Shown here: in pieces, positions 45,703-56,685 of the stretch
Layout: the number at the start of each line of letters is the position of its first letter
Position numbering within the stretch: position 1 is the stretch's first letter
Origin: Actinomycetota bacterium
GTDB taxonomy: Bacteria > Actinomycetota > Acidimicrobiia > Acidimicrobiales > Ilumatobacteraceae
NCBI GenBank assembly: GCA_947454105.1
Contig: CANGIP010000008.1
Span: forward strand, 1 to 64,000
Direction of reading: 5' to 3'
DNA: 64,000 bases
Translations under genes and position numbers: made by a program
The notes under the pieces: generated by a model
What the model was told of the DNA's origin: nothing
Database searches by the model: none
What the model saw: only the letters and a program-made list of their open reading frames with translations

Positions 45703-47229
45703 ATGTCTGTTGAATCGTCTGAATCTGGCACCACTGAACTCAACGCTGGGAATCTCAGCCAGCGGCAGATCTATCTGGTCTTTGCTGGCGTCATGGCCGG
45801 CATGGGATTGTCGGCGCTCGACGGCACCATTGTCAACACCGCGCTCGCCACCATTGTTGGCGACCTTGGCGGACTCAAGTACTACGCATGGGTCGGCACC
45901 GCGTACATGCTCACCAGCACAACCGCTACTCCACTCTTTGGAAAACTTTCCGACCTCTATGGTCGACGTCGCCTCTTTCAGATTGCAATTCTCACATTCG
46001 TGATTGGTTCGTTGATTTGCGGACTCGCGCAATCAATGTGGCAACTCGTTGTTGCGCGCGGCATTCAAGGTGTTGGTGGCGGTGGATTGTTTTCGTTGTC
46101 ATTCGCGATCATTGGTGATGTCGTTCCGCCACGCGAACGCGGCAAGTACGTCGGCTTCATCACATCAATTTTCACCATTAGCAGTGTGATCGGACCACTC
46201 ATTGGTGGAGCAATCGTCGACAACACCTCATGGCGTTGGATTTTCTTGGTCAACTTGCCCGTTGGCATCGTTGCTTTGGCTATTACAAACAAAGCTTTGC
46301 GTCTGCCGTTCACTTCGTTGCAACGCAAGGTCGACTATGTCGGCGCAACCATGCTTGTTGTCTCGGTGTCCTGTCTCATTCTGGGACTCTCATGGACCGG
46401 TGGTGCGTACGGTTGGAAGTCTGCGCCAACACTTGGTTTCTTTGCCGCGGCATTGATCGTTGGAATCGCCTTCTTCCGCTGGGAAATTCGCGCCGAAGAA
46501 CCAATCATTCCATTGCACTTAATGAAGATCGATGTCGTTCGTGTTGTTGTGCCCTTAATGATTTTTGTTGGTGCAGTGTTCTATGGCGCGAATGCGTTCA
46601 TGCCCTTGTACCTACAAGGTGTCACTGGCGTGTCGGCAACTAACTCTGGGTTGTTACTTGTGCCGCTCGCTGTTGCAGTAGCTGGAACCGCGACAATCAT
46701 TGGACGTATCACTTCGCGCACTGGCACGTACAAAATATGGCCACCAGTCGGAGCGGCCCTTGCGTTGTTCGGATTTATTCTGGCTGCTCTTCTTGGTTCA
46801 AGCCACGCCTACTTATATCTTGCGATGACGGCATCGTTCTTTATTGGTGCCGGAATGGGAGCGCTCTTCCCCACCAGCACTCTTGCCGTTCAAAATGCCG
46901 TTGATCCACACGAAATGGGAGCCGCTTCATCGGTTGTCATTTTTGTACGTCAACTCGGCGGAGCTATTGGCCTCGCCATTTATGGCGCCATCTTTAATGC
47001 ACAACTCAAAGGTCGCATCGACGAAAAACTGATTCAAGCTCCGCGCAATATCAAGAAACTCGATTCACCGATGCGTGAAGAAGCATTAAGCGTTTTCGCT
47101 CATGCGGTCACAACAGTCTTCCGAGCAGCAGTTCCGATCGTTCTACTTTCGCTTATCGTCGCGATCTTTATTCCGGGTCGCCAACTTAAAGGTCGAGCTC
47201 CAAGTCCCGAAGGTCAAGCTGCTCACTAA
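45703..47229 (+). CDS. MFS transporter, DHA2 (EmrB/QacA) family
   Basis: Proton-driven multidrug exporter with 14 predicted membrane segments, 508 residues. [23 protein letters not shown] (helix 1, motif D1), [14 protein letters not shown] (motif A, about 86-99), [36 protein letters not shown] (motifs B and C) and [15 protein letters not shown] fit the DHA2 group. The substrate cannot be told. GAGAGG lies six bases before the ATG. It ends four bases into the convergent MFS gene. Confidence 0.93.
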   Translation: MSVESSESGTTELNAGNLSQRQIYLVFAGVMAGMGLSALDGTIVNTALATIVGDLGGLKYYAWVGTAYMLTSTTATPLFGKLSDLYGRRRLFQIAILTFVIGSLICGLAQSMWQLVVARGIQGVGGGGLFSLSFAIIGDVVPPRERGKYVGFITSIFTISSVIGPLIGGAIVDNTSWRWIFLVNLPVGIVALAITNKALRLPFTSLQRKVDYVGATMLVVSVSCLILGLSWTGGAYGWKSAPTLGFFAAALIVGIAFFRWEIRAEEPIIPLHLMKIDVVRVVVPLMIFVGAVFYGANAFMPLYLQGVTGVSATNSGLLLVPLAVAVAGTATIIGRITSRTGTYKIWPPVGAALALFGFILAALLGSSHAYLYLAMTASFFIGAGMGALFPTSTLAVQNAVDPHEMGAASSVVIFVRQLGGAIGLAIYGAIFNAQLKGRIDEKLIQAPRNIKKLDSPMREEALSVFAHAVTTVFRAAVPIVLLSLIVAIFIPGRQLKGRAPSPEGQAAH

Positions 47230-48401
47230 ACCGCAATAGCCGGCGCGGTCTTTTGACGAGTTCGCGCGAGCAATAACAAGCCCAGGGTTGCAAAGACCAT
47301 TCCACCAACGAATGTTGCGCGCTCGCCAAACAATTGACCGACAATTCCAAGGGTGAGCCCACCTATCACGCCACCAATCTCAAAGAAACTGGTGAAACTC
47401 GCGACCACTTCCACCCGCTCATTGGCATCGCTTCCCTCAACTGCCATCGCCAACAGCGAAGGGTAAAAGAATGAGATACCAAGCGCAAAGAAAATTGTGC
47501 CGAGCCAAATACCGAACTCATTACCAAGAACTGCAACTGAAGTAACGCCACACAAGAGAAACGTCATCGCCATCCACACACTGCGGCGAAGGCCCAAACG
47601 TTCGGGCGTCTTGGCACCGAACAAACGTAAGAACAAACACAAAATGCTGTAGAGCGTGAAGAACTGGGCCGATCCGTTTAAGCCGATTGACTTCGAAAAC
47701 GTTGGTACAAACGAAGTGAACGCTGTCCACGAAGCCATTCCGACCGCAAGTATGAGCCCAGGCAAGATCGAACGTTTATGAAACCACGACACTTTGCGAC
47801 GAAGGCGTTCGGGACGTTCGCCAACAAAGGCCGGCGCAGTTAAAGACACCAAAGCTGCAAGTAGCGCTGCACACGCAGCCGCAATAAATACCGAATCAAA
47901 TCGTCCTGCCGAAAGTCCACGCGCCGATTCGGCAACATCACCCATCACAAGTTCGCCAATGATTGGACCGATTGATAGACCACCAAAAACTGCAACTGAC
48001 AAATAACTCGCTGCTTCGGCTTTACGATTTTCAGGGCTGAGTTCAACCACCAAAATTGCTGCGCCAACAAACAATGCCGCTTCGCCAACTCCCATCAACG
48101 CGCGTAGCGGCAAGATTTGCCATGCCTGATTGACCAATGTGAGACCAAGAGCGGCCGCAGTCGCTACCAGTGCGCCGGTCACCATCATCGTGCGACGACC
48201 CCAACGATTGCCGATCCACGTGAGTAGAGGTCGAAACAAAACTGCTGACCCGCTAAAGACAACTCCAGCTGCACCAATCATGGCTTCGCCACTACCGAAA
48301 CCGTTCTTAATGAATACCGGCAAAGTCGGAATCAAAATTCCGACGCACAAGTAGTAGGCCAGTGTTGCCGCGGTGACCAATAAAAATCGCGGTGTCACCA
48401 T
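47226..48401 (-). CDS. MFS transporter (DHA1-like)
   Basis: Twelve-helix major facilitator of about 391 residues. Motif A is recognisable as [23 protein letters not shown] between helices 2 and 3, and the central loop carries [16 protein letters not shown]. The substrate is unknown. ATG at 48401 is used; a TTG at 48413 overlaps the acyl-CoA dehydrogenase stop as TTGA and would add four residues, so coupling to that gene is likely either way. Confidence 0.9.
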   Translation of the reverse strand: MVTPRFLLVTAATLAYYLCVGILIPTLPVFIKNGFGSGEAMIGAAGVVFSGSAVLFRPLLTWIGNRWGRRTMMVTGALVATAAALGLTLVNQAWQILPLRALMGVGEAALFVGAAILVVELSPENRKAEAASYLSVAVFGGLSIGPIIGELVMGDVAESARGLSAGRFDSVFIAAACAALLAALVSLTAPAFVGERPERLRRKVSWFHKRSILPGLILAVGMASWTAFTSFVPTFSKSIGLNGSAQFFTLYSILCLFLRLFGAKTPERLGLRRSVWMAMTFLLCGVTSVAVLGNEFGIWLGTIFFALGISFFYPSLLAMAVEGSDANERVEVVASFTSFFEIGGVIGGLTLGIVGQLFGERATFVGGMVFATLGLLLLARTRQKTAPAIAV

Positions 48402-48409
48402 TCGATCAC

Positions 48410-49645
48410 TCAACCGGCTGACGGCTCCTTGGGCAAGCCCAATACTCGCTCACCAACAATGTTGCGCTGAATCTGGCTCGTGCCGCCCCAGATAGTTTCA
48501 GAACGACTGAAGAAGAAAGCTGACATCATTGGGCTCACGGGGTAACCCTCGCGACGCTTTTCGCGAGCAACTCCTGGCCACGAACCAGTCTCGGGACCAG
48601 CATCAACCAACATGCCCTGCGCACCAAAAATATCAAGGGCCAATTCCATGGCGGCCTTGTGCATCTCGGACCAGAACATCTTGTTTGAAGCACCAAGTGC
48701 CATAACACCAAAGTCTTTTGAGTTATTCAATGTTGCAGTCAATGAACGCAATCCGTTGATTCGAAGAATCTGAATCTTGGTGTAGTACTGCATTAAACGC
48801 TGACGAATGTCATCTTGTTCAATGGTGCCATTCTCGGTCGCAACGCGCACCATCATCTTGTATTCCTCTTCGAAACGACGGTAGCCAGTCGTTGCACTCA
48901 TACCGCGTTCGAATGCGAGAGTTGAGTTGGTGACCTTCCAACCGTTGTTCACTCCACCGACAACATTGTCCTTGGGGCAACGTGCGTTGGTAAAGAACAC
49001 TTCACAGAATTCTGCTGTTCCGTCAGGCTGAACAATTCCACGCACTTCAACACCTTCTTGGCGCATGGGCACTAACAAGTACGAAATACCTTTGTGCTTT
49101 GGCGCATCAGGATCGGTGCGGGTGAGCAAGAAGCAATAGTCGGCGTGGTGACCACCAGTGGTCCACACTTTTTGACCATTGATGATCCACTCATCGCCGT
49201 CGAGCACCGCTGCGGTCTTGAGTGAAGCTAAGTCAGATCCCGAGTTGGGCTCGCTGAATCCCTGACACCAACGCGTGGTGCCATTCATGATGTTGGGCAA
49301 GAACTCTTTCTTTTGTTCTTCAGTGCCCCACTGCAACAGCGTGGGTCCCACCAAAGTGTCACCAAAGAAGTCAGCACGTAACGGCGCCTTCATCGCTGCG
49401 AACTCTTCGGACAACACGACGCCTTGCATCGTGGTCAAACCTTTGCCGCCGTACTCCTTGGGCCAGGTCGCGCAGATCCAGCCGCCAGCGAACAACTTTG
49501 ACGGCCATTCTTCAACGAACTTCTTGCGGGCATCGCCCGTCAGTTCGAATCCGGGGGTTCCCCAACCTGCGGGCAGATTGGCGACCAACCATTCACGGAT
49601 TTCTCCACGGAAAGCTTCGGCGTCGGCGGGGTAATTCAGTTCCAT
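48410..49645 (-). CDS. Acyl-CoA dehydrogenase
   Basis: FAD-dependent acyl-CoA dehydrogenase, 411 residues. WCQGFSEPNSGSDLASLKTAA (flavin/substrate site, about 130-150), VWTTGGHHADYCFLLTRTDP, and the C-terminal GGTSQIQRNIVGERVLGLPK are signatures. At the position where the catalytic base is often found the segment reads RSETIWGGTSQIQ, with Glu. Substrate chain length unknown. ATG at 49645 was chosen; a GTG two codons earlier is possible. Probably an operon with the MFS gene downstream. Confidence 0.94.
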   Translation of the reverse strand: MELNYPADAEAFRGEIREWLVANLPAGWGTPGFELTGDARKKFVEEWPSKLFAGGWICATWPKEYGGKGLTTMQGVVLSEEFAAMKAPLRADFFGDTLVGPTLLQWGTEEQKKEFLPNIMNGTTRWCQGFSEPNSGSDLASLKTAAVLDGDEWIINGQKVWTTGGHHADYCFLLTRTDPDAPKHKGISYLLVPMRQEGVEVRGIVQPDGTAEFCEVFFTNARCPKDNVVGGVNNGWKVTNSTLAFERGMSATTGYRRFEEEYKMMVRVATENGTIEQDDIRQRLMQYYTKIQILRINGLRSLTATLNNSKDFGVMALGASNKMFWSEMHKAAMELALDIFGAQGMLVDAGPETGSWPGVAREKRREGYPVSPMMSAFFFSRSETIWGGTSQIQRNIVGERVLGLPKEPSAG

Positions 49646-49700
49646 ACACACAGTCTCTCGCAGGAATTAGCCCGACCCCAACCCGAACGGCAATAAATGC

Positions 49701-49771
49701 GTCACGAACTATGACAATTTTGAATCATGACACTTTGAAGGCTGACACTTCACGGTTCACACGGCGTTCAC
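49701..49771. promoter_or_regulatory. Repeat array (TGACA and GTTCAC units) upstream of winged-helix gene
   Basis: TGACA at 49712, 49728 and 49743 (period 15-16), then GTTCAC at 49755 and 49766 with an 11-base period as in Streptomyces PhoP boxes. The GTTCAC pair falls at about -46 to -62 from the predicted start at 49817, an activator position. Confidence 0.5.
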
Positions 49772-49803
49772 AAAAGTCAAACACGGTGGAAATGCCTCAT
49801 TTC

Positions 49804-49809
49804 TAGGGT
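49804..49809 (+). promoter_or_regulatory. -10 element TAGGGT for winged-helix gene
   Basis: TAGGGT lies seven bases before the ATG at 49817. Confidence 0.45.
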
Positions 49810-49816
49810 TGCCGAC

Positions 49817-50101
49817 ATGGAACCCGCCATCGACTCCACCGATGTTTTGTCTGCAACCCCATTGCCGCCCCAGGAATCAGCGGTTCTTCGGGCCTTGATT
49901 ATCTGTTCAGGTCGCGTCGTGAGTCGCCGTGAATTGTCGCGGCTGGCTGGAATCGCCGAATTAAACGAACGCCGATGCGATTCGCTATTGGTTTCAATTC
50001 GCAAAGCGCTTGGTCCAGATTCAATTCGCACAGTCCGCGGTCGAGGCTGGATGCTGAATCTCAACAATCTCGAGCAGGCAAATCTGCTTGTTGCAGCCTG
50101 A
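49817..50101 (+). CDS. Orphan OmpR/PhoB-type winged-helix DNA-binding protein
   Basis: 94-residue protein consisting almost only of a trans_reg_C winged-helix: LPPQESAVLRALIICSGRVVSRRELSRLAGIAELNERRCDSLLVSIRKALGPDSIRTVRGRGWML. The IRTVRGRGWML strand is the wing signature of OmpR/PhoB proteins (normally IxTVRGxGYxL). There is no receiver domain and no sensor kinase nearby. It probably acts as a constitutive or partner-dependent DNA binder. The repeats upstream could be its own sites. Confidence 0.85.
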   Translation: MEPAIDSTDVLSATPLPPQESAVLRALIICSGRVVSRRELSRLAGIAELNERRCDSLLVSIRKALGPDSIRTVRGRGWMLNLNNLEQANLLVAA

Positions 50102-50132
50102 CTGCTGTCTTCGGCTCAAGTTCGTTGACTAC

Positions 50133-50138
50133 TAACCT
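50133..50138 (+). promoter_or_regulatory. -10 element TAACCT for CPA2 antiporter
   Basis: TAACCT lies six bases before the ATG at 50145. Confidence 0.4.
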
Positions 50139-50144
50139 GCACCA

Positions 50145-51917
50145 ATGAGTTTGCTTGCCACTTCAACCGAGGGTTACGACCTCGCGCTCATTCTCGGCAA
50201 CCTGCTCATCATCATTCTTGTCGCACGCTTGGCCGCCGAACTTGCCGAACGCATCAAGATCCCAGCCGTACTCGGCGAAATCATCGCTGGCATCATCATC
50301 GGTCCAAGTGTTCTTGGGCTGGTTGACCCGATCAAACATCTTGATGTCGCCAACATGGTTCTTCTGCTTGGTGAAATCGGTGTCATTTTGTTGCTCTTCC
50401 AAGTTGGTCTCAAAATGGACCTCGGCGAAATGGCCAAGGTTGGTAAACCTGCGCTACTCGTCGCCGTCATTGGAGTCGCGGTTCCTTTCGCCGCTGGTTT
50501 CGGTGTTACTGCAGCTTTTGGGGAAGATGCAAAAGTCGCCTTATTTATTGGGGCTTCTCTGACTGCCACAAGCGTTGGTATCACTGCGCGAGTTCTTGGT
50601 GATTTACGAGCTTTGGCGTTGCGTGAAGCACGCATTGTTTTAGGTGCCGCAGTCGCTGACGATGTTCTGGGCCTCGTCATTTTGACAGTGGTTGTCAAAG
50701 TCGTCACCGAAGGTTCGATTAGTGCCGGCGTTGTCTTCAAAACACTTGGTTTAGCAATCGGGTTTTTACTTCTGACCGGCCTTCTCGCGATCTACGTCAT
50801 TCCGCGCGCATTTACTCGTATTGATCGACTTGCAAAATCGTCAACAACAATCGTGTCGATTGCGTTCGCTCTCACGCTGGCTTTTTCACTGTTGGCTAAT
50901 CAAGCAAAACTTGCGTTCATCATTGGTGCTTTTATGGCCGGGCTTGCAGTTGGACGAAGTACCCAGCATGAGCGAATTGCCGAAGGACTCAATCCACTCG
51001 GACATATTTTCATTCCAGTTTTCTTTGCGAGTATCGGTATCAACGCCGATCTCGAAGCCATGTTCAAACCGAGTGTTTTGGCCCTTGCTTCGGCACTCAT
51101 CGTCGTTGCAATCGGTGGCAAATTGATTGCCGGAATCGGCATTGGTCGTTCAGGTGGCGACAAGTTGCTGATCGGTATCGGCATGATTCCGCGGGGCGAA
51201 GTCGGGTTGATTTTCGCCTCAATTGGCTTATCTAAAGGCGTTCTTGACGGCAAACTCTATGGAGCGCTTTTGTTGATGGTTCTCGTGACCACAGTTTTGA
51301 CTCCGCCTTTATTGCGCCAAAAGTTAATGCAACGACAAGAGTTCGCCGCAACAACCCAGGTCGAGGTGTGGACTTCGGTTGATACCTCTCATCTCTTTGA
51401 TGAACTTCTCAACAATGACGCCGATGAGTGGTGGCGAATTATTGATCGTCGCAATATTGAGTCACGCATTCCCGAAATTGGTCACGCAATGCAACGCCAT
51501 CGTGCCGAGCCCGATTTTTCGGATCAAGGACTCAATGGTCATCTCCATTCACTGCACGCTTTGAAATTGCATCTCGACGACCCGCGCCTTGACCCAATGC
51601 TGAGCCGAGCTCTCGACCGCATCGGCCTCGTCGAAATCGTTGCCTTGGCTTGTTTTATTGATTCATTAATTGACAATGGTCATGACGCTGTCGGCGTGGC
51701 AACCAAAATGATGCCCGCCTCGATTGACGACATCATGCACATTTTGTCGCTCAGCGAATCCATGAAGAATGCGGTCAAAGGACCAGATCCTTCAATCCCG
51801 ACAGACTTGTTGGTGGGCGACATGTATGTCACGTTGTCGGCTTATGTTGTCGCGGCTCTCACGGCGACCGAGTACCACCGGGCGGCACTTGATGTCGCAG
51901 TCACCGATCTCGTCTAA
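50145..51917 (+). CDS. CPA2 cation/proton antiporter with GlnD-like HD-type C-terminal domain
   Basis: 590 residues. Residues about 12-400 form a 12-13-helix CPA2 (Kef/NapA-type) exchanger: IPAVLGEIIAGIIIGPSVLGLV, LTATSVGITARVLGDLRAL (the unwound helix) and LGAAVADDVLGL with the double Asp of the ion site. The cytosolic tail (about 410-590) is not a TrkA-N/TrkA-C domain. By eye it follows the GlnD HD region: RIPEIGHAMQRHRAEPD, then HLHSLHALKLHLDD, then VEIVALACFIDSLIDNG where GlnD has its FHDIAKG, then a last helix pair. The HD histidine is replaced (FID), so the domain would be non-catalytic. The fold assignment is inference. It may sense a ligand or bind PII. Confidence 0.85.
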   Translation: MSLLATSTEGYDLALILGNLLIIILVARLAAELAERIKIPAVLGEIIAGIIIGPSVLGLVDPIKHLDVANMVLLLGEIGVILLLFQVGLKMDLGEMAKVGKPALLVAVIGVAVPFAAGFGVTAAFGEDAKVALFIGASLTATSVGITARVLGDLRALALREARIVLGAAVADDVLGLVILTVVVKVVTEGSISAGVVFKTLGLAIGFLLLTGLLAIYVIPRAFTRIDRLAKSSTTIVSIAFALTLAFSLLANQAKLAFIIGAFMAGLAVGRSTQHERIAEGLNPLGHIFIPVFFASIGINADLEAMFKPSVLALASALIVVAIGGKLIAGIGIGRSGGDKLLIGIGMIPRGEVGLIFASIGLSKGVLDGKLYGALLLMVLVTTVLTPPLLRQKLMQRQEFAATTQVEVWTSVDTSHLFDELLNNDADEWWRIIDRRNIESRIPEIGHAMQRHRAEPDFSDQGLNGHLHSLHALKLHLDDPRLDPMLSRALDRIGLVEIVALACFIDSLIDNGHDAVGVATKMMPASIDDIMHILSLSESMKNAVKGPDPSIPTDLLVGDMYVTLSAYVVAALTATEYHRAALDVAVTDLV

Positions 51918-52044
51918 CTCGACCCGTCTCACACGACCCACCGAACACAGCGATCACACTGCCTTAACAATTCACGGACACTTGAGAAACATCAACCTTC
52001 TAGGTTTCTAGCAGCGCAAGCGGTTCTGACAACGTCGTCGAGCC

Positions 52045-52061
52045 CCCGAAGTTACTTCGGG
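52045..52061 (+). terminator. Hairpin after antiporter gene
   Basis: CCCGAAG-TTA-CTTCGGG, 7-bp stem, no T-run after it. A weak terminator or leader hairpin of the relic gene that follows. Confidence 0.35.
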
Positions 52062-52125
52062 CGTTACACCCGTCAATGGCGACGTGCATCCCCTACCAGA
52101 AACCACTATCTCCTTAGGAGGACAC

Positions 52126-52308
52126 ATGCTTACCCAATCCAAGGCGACTGTCGAAAACTACGACAGCTCGACCGATTTCTTTCCTGATATGACTCGCAAG
52201 CGAACACCGTAGTTAAAGCGGCTGTTAGTTGCACTCACCATTTCATCTGGAGCACTTGTCGTCGCCGGAAGCATTGCACTTGCTGCCGATGGCGACTTCG
52301 ATGCCTAA
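52126..52308 (+). pseudogene. Relic 5' end of an ammonium-transporter-like gene
   Basis: An ATG with a very strong AGGAGG six bases upstream opens a frame of 28 codons to TAG (52210-52212). The same frame continues 31 codons, reading LKRLLVALTISSGALVVAGSIALAADGDFDA, to TAA at 52306. The second part looks like the signal peptide of AmtB-type transporters. A GlnK 3' end follows directly, so this is best read as what remains of an amtB after an internal deletion plus a nonsense mutation. A short expressed peptide cannot be excluded given the intact ribosome binding site. Confidence 0.65.
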
Positions 52309-52310
52309 AG

Positions 52311-52460
52311 TGCAATCACATCAGTGGCGTTGATGCCGCTATCGCCGCGATCAAAGCTTCAGCAGTCACCGGAAAAATCGGCGACGGAAAGATCTGGGTC
52401 TCAACAGTTGAGCGCCTCGTTCGTATCCGCACCGGCGAAGAAGGTCCTGACGCTATTTAG
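52311..52460 (+). pseudogene. Relic 3' end of glnK (PII)
   Basis: From about 52320 the frame reads [43 protein letters not shown] and stops at TAG 52460. It matches the last 43 or so residues of the intact GlnK at 53987 nearly residue for residue. The T-loop and N-terminal two-thirds are missing, there is no start codon, and it is out of frame with the preceding relic. Confidence 0.92.
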
Positions 52461-52537
52461 TTGAAGGCTAGACAAGAGCTCGCTGGCGACACCGCTGGCG
52501 GCAAACACGGAGAAGGTTCTCCTCTCCGGTAGGGGCC

Positions 52538-52573
52538 GTCCCCGAGTTGACAGTTCGCTGTCAACTCGGGGAC
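52538..52573 (+). terminator. 16-bp hairpin with TTCG loop
   Basis: Perfect inverted repeat GTCCCCGAGTTGACAG / CTGTCAACTCGGGGAC around TTCG. It is placed 78 bases after the relic glnK stop and before the amtB promoter, so it probably ended the ancestral operon. Only a short T-stretch follows. Confidence 0.6.
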
Positions 52574-52595
52574 ATCCTATTTACCGCACAATTCG

Positions 52596-52622
52596 TTTAC
52601 ATTGCCGAAACAATTGGGCAAC
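52596..52622 (+). promoter_or_regulatory. GlnR-like box upstream of amtB
   Basis: TTTAC-n6-GAAAC-n6-GCAAC, close to the actinobacterial GlnR consensus gTnAc-n6-GaAAc repeated. It lies about 80-105 bases before the amtB start. Nitrogen-limitation control of amtB-glnK is inferred. Confidence 0.45.
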
Positions 52623-52699
52623 CTGAGTTTCGTACGGTGCTCATGTCCTCTCGTGCCCCCGAGATGACAACAGATCACAAACTGATCAGGAGAACCAAA

Positions 52700-53947
52700 G
52701 TGAATTATCAGATCGACTCTGGCGCGACCGCCTGGGTCTTGGTGTCAACCGCGCTCGTGCTGTTTATGACGCCCGGACTTGCCTTCTTTTACGGAGGCAT
52801 GGTGCGCAGCAAAAATGTGCTCGGCATGTTGATGCAAAACATCTTCGCCATGGGACTTATCACCGTTTTGTGGGTCGGCGTTGGTTTTAGTCTCGCCTTC
52901 GGCGGAAACAACGGTTGGTTCGGCAATTTCGATTTCGCGTTCTTGAAACACATCAATACCGTCGGCGAGCTTCCTGGATACACCGGAGCATTTGCTTTAG
53001 TGATTCCGCCGATTTTGTTTGTGGCCTATCAAATGATGTTTGCGGTCATTACCCCCGCATTGATCACTGGTGCAACTGCAGATCGTTTGAAATTCTCGGC
53101 GTATGCAATTCTCATTGGAGTTTGGGCCATCTTGGTCTACCCCACCGTCGCTCACTGGGTGTTTAGCCCGAACGGTTGGTTATTTAAAAAGGGCGCGCTC
53201 GACTTTGCGGGTGGAGCAGTTGTACATATCAATGCAGGTGCGGCTGCACTCGCGGTGATCTTGATTTTGAAGCCGCGTAAAGGCTGGCCACGCGAGGCAA
53301 TGCCCCCACACAACTTGCCCTTCACCGTTATGGGAACTGGAATCTTGTGGTTTGGTTGGTTTGGCTTCAATGCGGGTTCAGCATTGGCAGCAAACGGTTT
53401 GGCTGCTCAAGCAGTTGTGAATACTCATGTTGCAGCAGCAGCCGCAATGTTGAGTTGGTTGCTCGTCGAAAAACTCAAGGCCGGTCACGCAACAACACTC
53501 GGTGCAGTATCTGGTGCAGTCGCTGGCTTGGTGGCCATCACACCATGTGCAGGATTTGTGAGTGCATCATCGGCCATGTTTATTGGTCTCCTTGCTGGCT
53601 CAGTGTGCTACTTGTGCTTGACATTGAAGTCACGCTTTGGGTTTGACGACAGCCTTGATGTCATTGCCGTTCACCTTGTCGGTGGACTTCTGGGATCAAT
53701 TTTGTTGGGCCTCTTTAGTGATGTTTCCATCAACTCGCTCGGAGCCGACGGACTTTTCAACGGTGGTGGCGCATCGTTGCTTGGCAAGCAGGCGCTCGCC
53801 AGCATCGTCGTTTTCGCTTTCAGTTTCGTAGTCACTTACCTAGTTGCGACAATTATCAACAAGACCATGGGATTGCGCGTGAACGCTGAACAAGAACTCG
53901 TTGGTCTCGACCAAAGCCAGCACGCTGAAACCGCTTATCAGGCTTAA
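52700..53947 (+). CDS. amtB: Ammonium transporter
   Basis: Amt/Rh-family ammonium channel with 11 membrane segments, 415 residues from the chosen start. GLAFFYGGMVRSKNVLGMLMQNIFAMG, GALDFAGGAVVHINAGAAAL (first pore His) and DDSLDVIAVHLVGGLLGSI (second pore His) are diagnostic. GTG at 52700 was chosen: CAGGAG lies about seven bases upstream and the protein then starts just before helix 1, whereas the longer frame to 52547 runs through the promoter and hairpin. Followed at 39 bases by glnK, whose product blocks the channel when nitrogen is ample. Confidence 0.97.
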   Translation: MNYQIDSGATAWVLVSTALVLFMTPGLAFFYGGMVRSKNVLGMLMQNIFAMGLITVLWVGVGFSLAFGGNNGWFGNFDFAFLKHINTVGELPGYTGAFALVIPPILFVAYQMMFAVITPALITGATADRLKFSAYAILIGVWAILVYPTVAHWVFSPNGWLFKKGALDFAGGAVVHINAGAAALAVILILKPRKGWPREAMPPHNLPFTVMGTGILWFGWFGFNAGSALAANGLAAQAVVNTHVAAAAAMLSWLLVEKLKAGHATTLGAVSGAVAGLVAITPCAGFVSASSAMFIGLLAGSVCYLCLTLKSRFGFDDSLDVIAVHLVGGLLGSILLGLFSDVSINSLGADGLFNGGGASLLGKQALASIVVFAFSFVVTYLVATIINKTMGLRVNAEQELVGLDQSQHAETAYQA

Positions 53948-56606
<2,659 letters not shown>

Positions 56607-56672
56607 GGTTTTCCTCAAAATTCTGTGATCATTAGTGCCACTTCGGCTACCCGAGACCACCTGTCCTCAGCG

Positions 56673-56678
56673 TAGATT
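56673..56678 (+). promoter_or_regulatory. -10 element TAGATT for FrhB-like gene
   Basis: TAGATT lies seven bases before the ATG at 56686. Confidence 0.45.
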
Positions 56679-56685
56679 GAAATCC

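Noticed and set aside
52547-52699. N-terminal extension of amtB to 52547
   Set aside because: Runs through the hairpin and the GlnR-like box; GTG at 52700 has a good ribosome binding site and starts just before the first membrane helix.
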